In this document: piece after piece, positions 63,285 to 64,000 of the stretch
Layout of the letters: each line of letters begins with the position of its first letter
How positions within the stretch are numbered: the first letter of the stretch is position 1
Assembly: GCA_964515905.1 (NCBI GenBank)
Contig: CAZEWK010000086.1
Location: 1 to 64,000, forward strand
From: GCA-2712985 sp964515905
GTDB lineage: Bacteria > Pseudomonadota > Alphaproteobacteria > UBA7887
Reading direction: 5' to 3'
Length of the DNA stretch: 64,000 bases
Translations under genes and position numbers: made by a program
Notes under the pieces: model-generated
Told to the model about the DNA's origin: nothing
The model's input: the letters and a program-made list of their open reading frames with translations, nothing else
The model's database searches: none

Positions 63285-64000
63285 GCACTCTTCGACATTG
63301 GACTGGTTCTGCGAGTAACTTGATCGCCGAAAAGTGGTTTCTACTTGGTGTACTGGTTTCTTTTCTACTGGTCGTGTCTGCGTGTTTGAGCATAGCGATA
63401 TGGTTGATACCGCCTCGTGGGACCCCATCTTTACAGCTAATTAGTGTCGAATACGATCACCTTCATGATTGGAATTTCGATCACCAAGGACAAGCAATCG
63501 CGGCATTATTGCGTTCTTGTTCCAAGATAGTTCGATATGCTCCCTCTAGAGCAATGGGCCCCAGAGCGGTTGCGGGATATGCTAGGGACTGGTTTTCTCC
63601 CTGCAATGCTGCTGAGACGGTTGAGCAAGCAGATCATATTGCCGCTAGGGCTTTTTTTCAAAAGTGGTTCAAACCGTATCTGATTACTTATGAGGGAAAA
63701 CACAATGGCTTGTTCACCGGCTATTACGAGCCCACTCTAGAGGGCTCCCTGAGTCCGGATAGTGTGTTTAGGATACCGCTTTTGGCCCGGCCAAAAGATC
63801 TAGTGAGTGTATCCCTCGGACGGTTTCGAAATGAATGGAAGGGAGAGAGAACAGCTGGTGTGGTCAAGAAAGGGCGATTAGAACCTTATTTTAGCCGAGC
63901 AGAAATTGAGGATGGACGGCTAAGAAATAAGGGGCTTGAACTGGTTTGGGTTAAAGACCCTATCGATGCATTTTTTATGCATATCCAAGGCTCGGGACGA
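63281..64000 (+). pseudogene. mltA: membrane-bound lytic murein transglycosylase MltA, frameshifted or sequence error; runs off the window
   Basis: A TTG at 63281, overlapping the Tim44-like stop, opens a frame with an N-terminal membrane helix (LLGVLVSFLLVVSACLSIAI), then RDWFSPCNAAETVEQADHIA and ARAFF. At the T7 run 63652-63658 and the A5 run after it the homology moves to the +1 frame: KKWFKPYLITYEGKHNG, then GLFTGYYEPTLEG, GLELVWVKDPIDAFF and MHIQGSGR. Removing one T joins both parts into a normal MltA. The gene ends beyond the window. MltA cleaves peptidoglycan to anhydromuropeptides. Confidence 0.85.

Noticed and set aside
1..64000. CRISPR arrays, insertion sequences, prophage genes, riboswitches, rRNA
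   Set aside because: No regularly spaced repeats, transposase or phage motifs, or conserved RNA elements were recognised on either strand.

Overview
The window is chromosomal DNA of an alphaproteobacterium, clearly not a plasmid or phage. The evidence is the gene order. The block leuS-lptE-holA / parB-parA-rsmG-mnmG-mnmE / rho-hemJ-hemH-hemE / intergenic gap / ppsR-maf-aroE-coaE-dnaQ / secB / tim44-mltA is the arrangement known around the replication origin of Caulobacter, Rickettsia and relatives. CtrA-type and DnaA-type motifs sit in the hemE-ppsR gap and a perfect parS lies inside rsmG. Base composition is moderate, without the strong G+C bias of many cultured alphaproteobacteria. I cannot name the genus; an uncultured, perhaps marine, Rhodospirillales-like lineage is a guess.

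Region 1 (about 0-24 kb) is a surface-polysaccharide (LPS O-antigen or capsule) locus, almost all on the + strand. It has an amidotransferase-like protein without its glutaminase cysteine, several glycosyltransferases (three GT4-type, one GT-A type, one integral-membrane GT39-like, one unrecognised), and two SAM methyltransferases. A WlbA/WbpB-WbpD-WbpE set makes a diacetamido sugar. The locus also has a complete glutamine-dependent asparagine synthase-type amidotransferase, an O-antigen ligase/polymerase, an inverted FabH-like ketosynthase, CysQ, a methyltransferase-GT2 fusion, a WecA/WbpL-like initiating phosphoglycosyl transferase and a WbpM/CapD-type 4,6-dehydratase. WbpA and a flippase or ABC exporter are not in the window. 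Together these would start a glycan on undecaprenyl phosphate, build and decorate it with amino, acetyl, methyl and probably amide groups, and ligate it.

Region 2 (24-45 kb) is housekeeping: purH, pyrE, tRNA-Gly(GCC), a CnoX/LON/Trm112-like/DUF971 group, a UbiH-type monooxygenase, an amidase, amtB (no glnK beside it) with a textbook terminator, an aminotransferase, ftsK, lolA, xth, an orphan response regulator with a partly degenerate receiver, DUF427, yggS, a ThiE/TenI-like protein, a DUF3576 lipoprotein, leuS, lptE and holA.

Region 3 (45-64 kb) is the origin-proximal block. parB-parA-rsmG-mnmG-mnmE run leftwards with parS inside rsmG. Next come a thioredoxin-like ferredoxin, ogt, a quinone oxidoreductase, rho and three haem genes. 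The putative origin (57869-58246) divides leftward hem genes from rightward ppsR-maf-aroE-coaE-dnaQ. The window ends inside mltA, which carries an apparent single-base frameshift at a T7 run. No IS element, prophage, CRISPR array or rRNA operon was seen.
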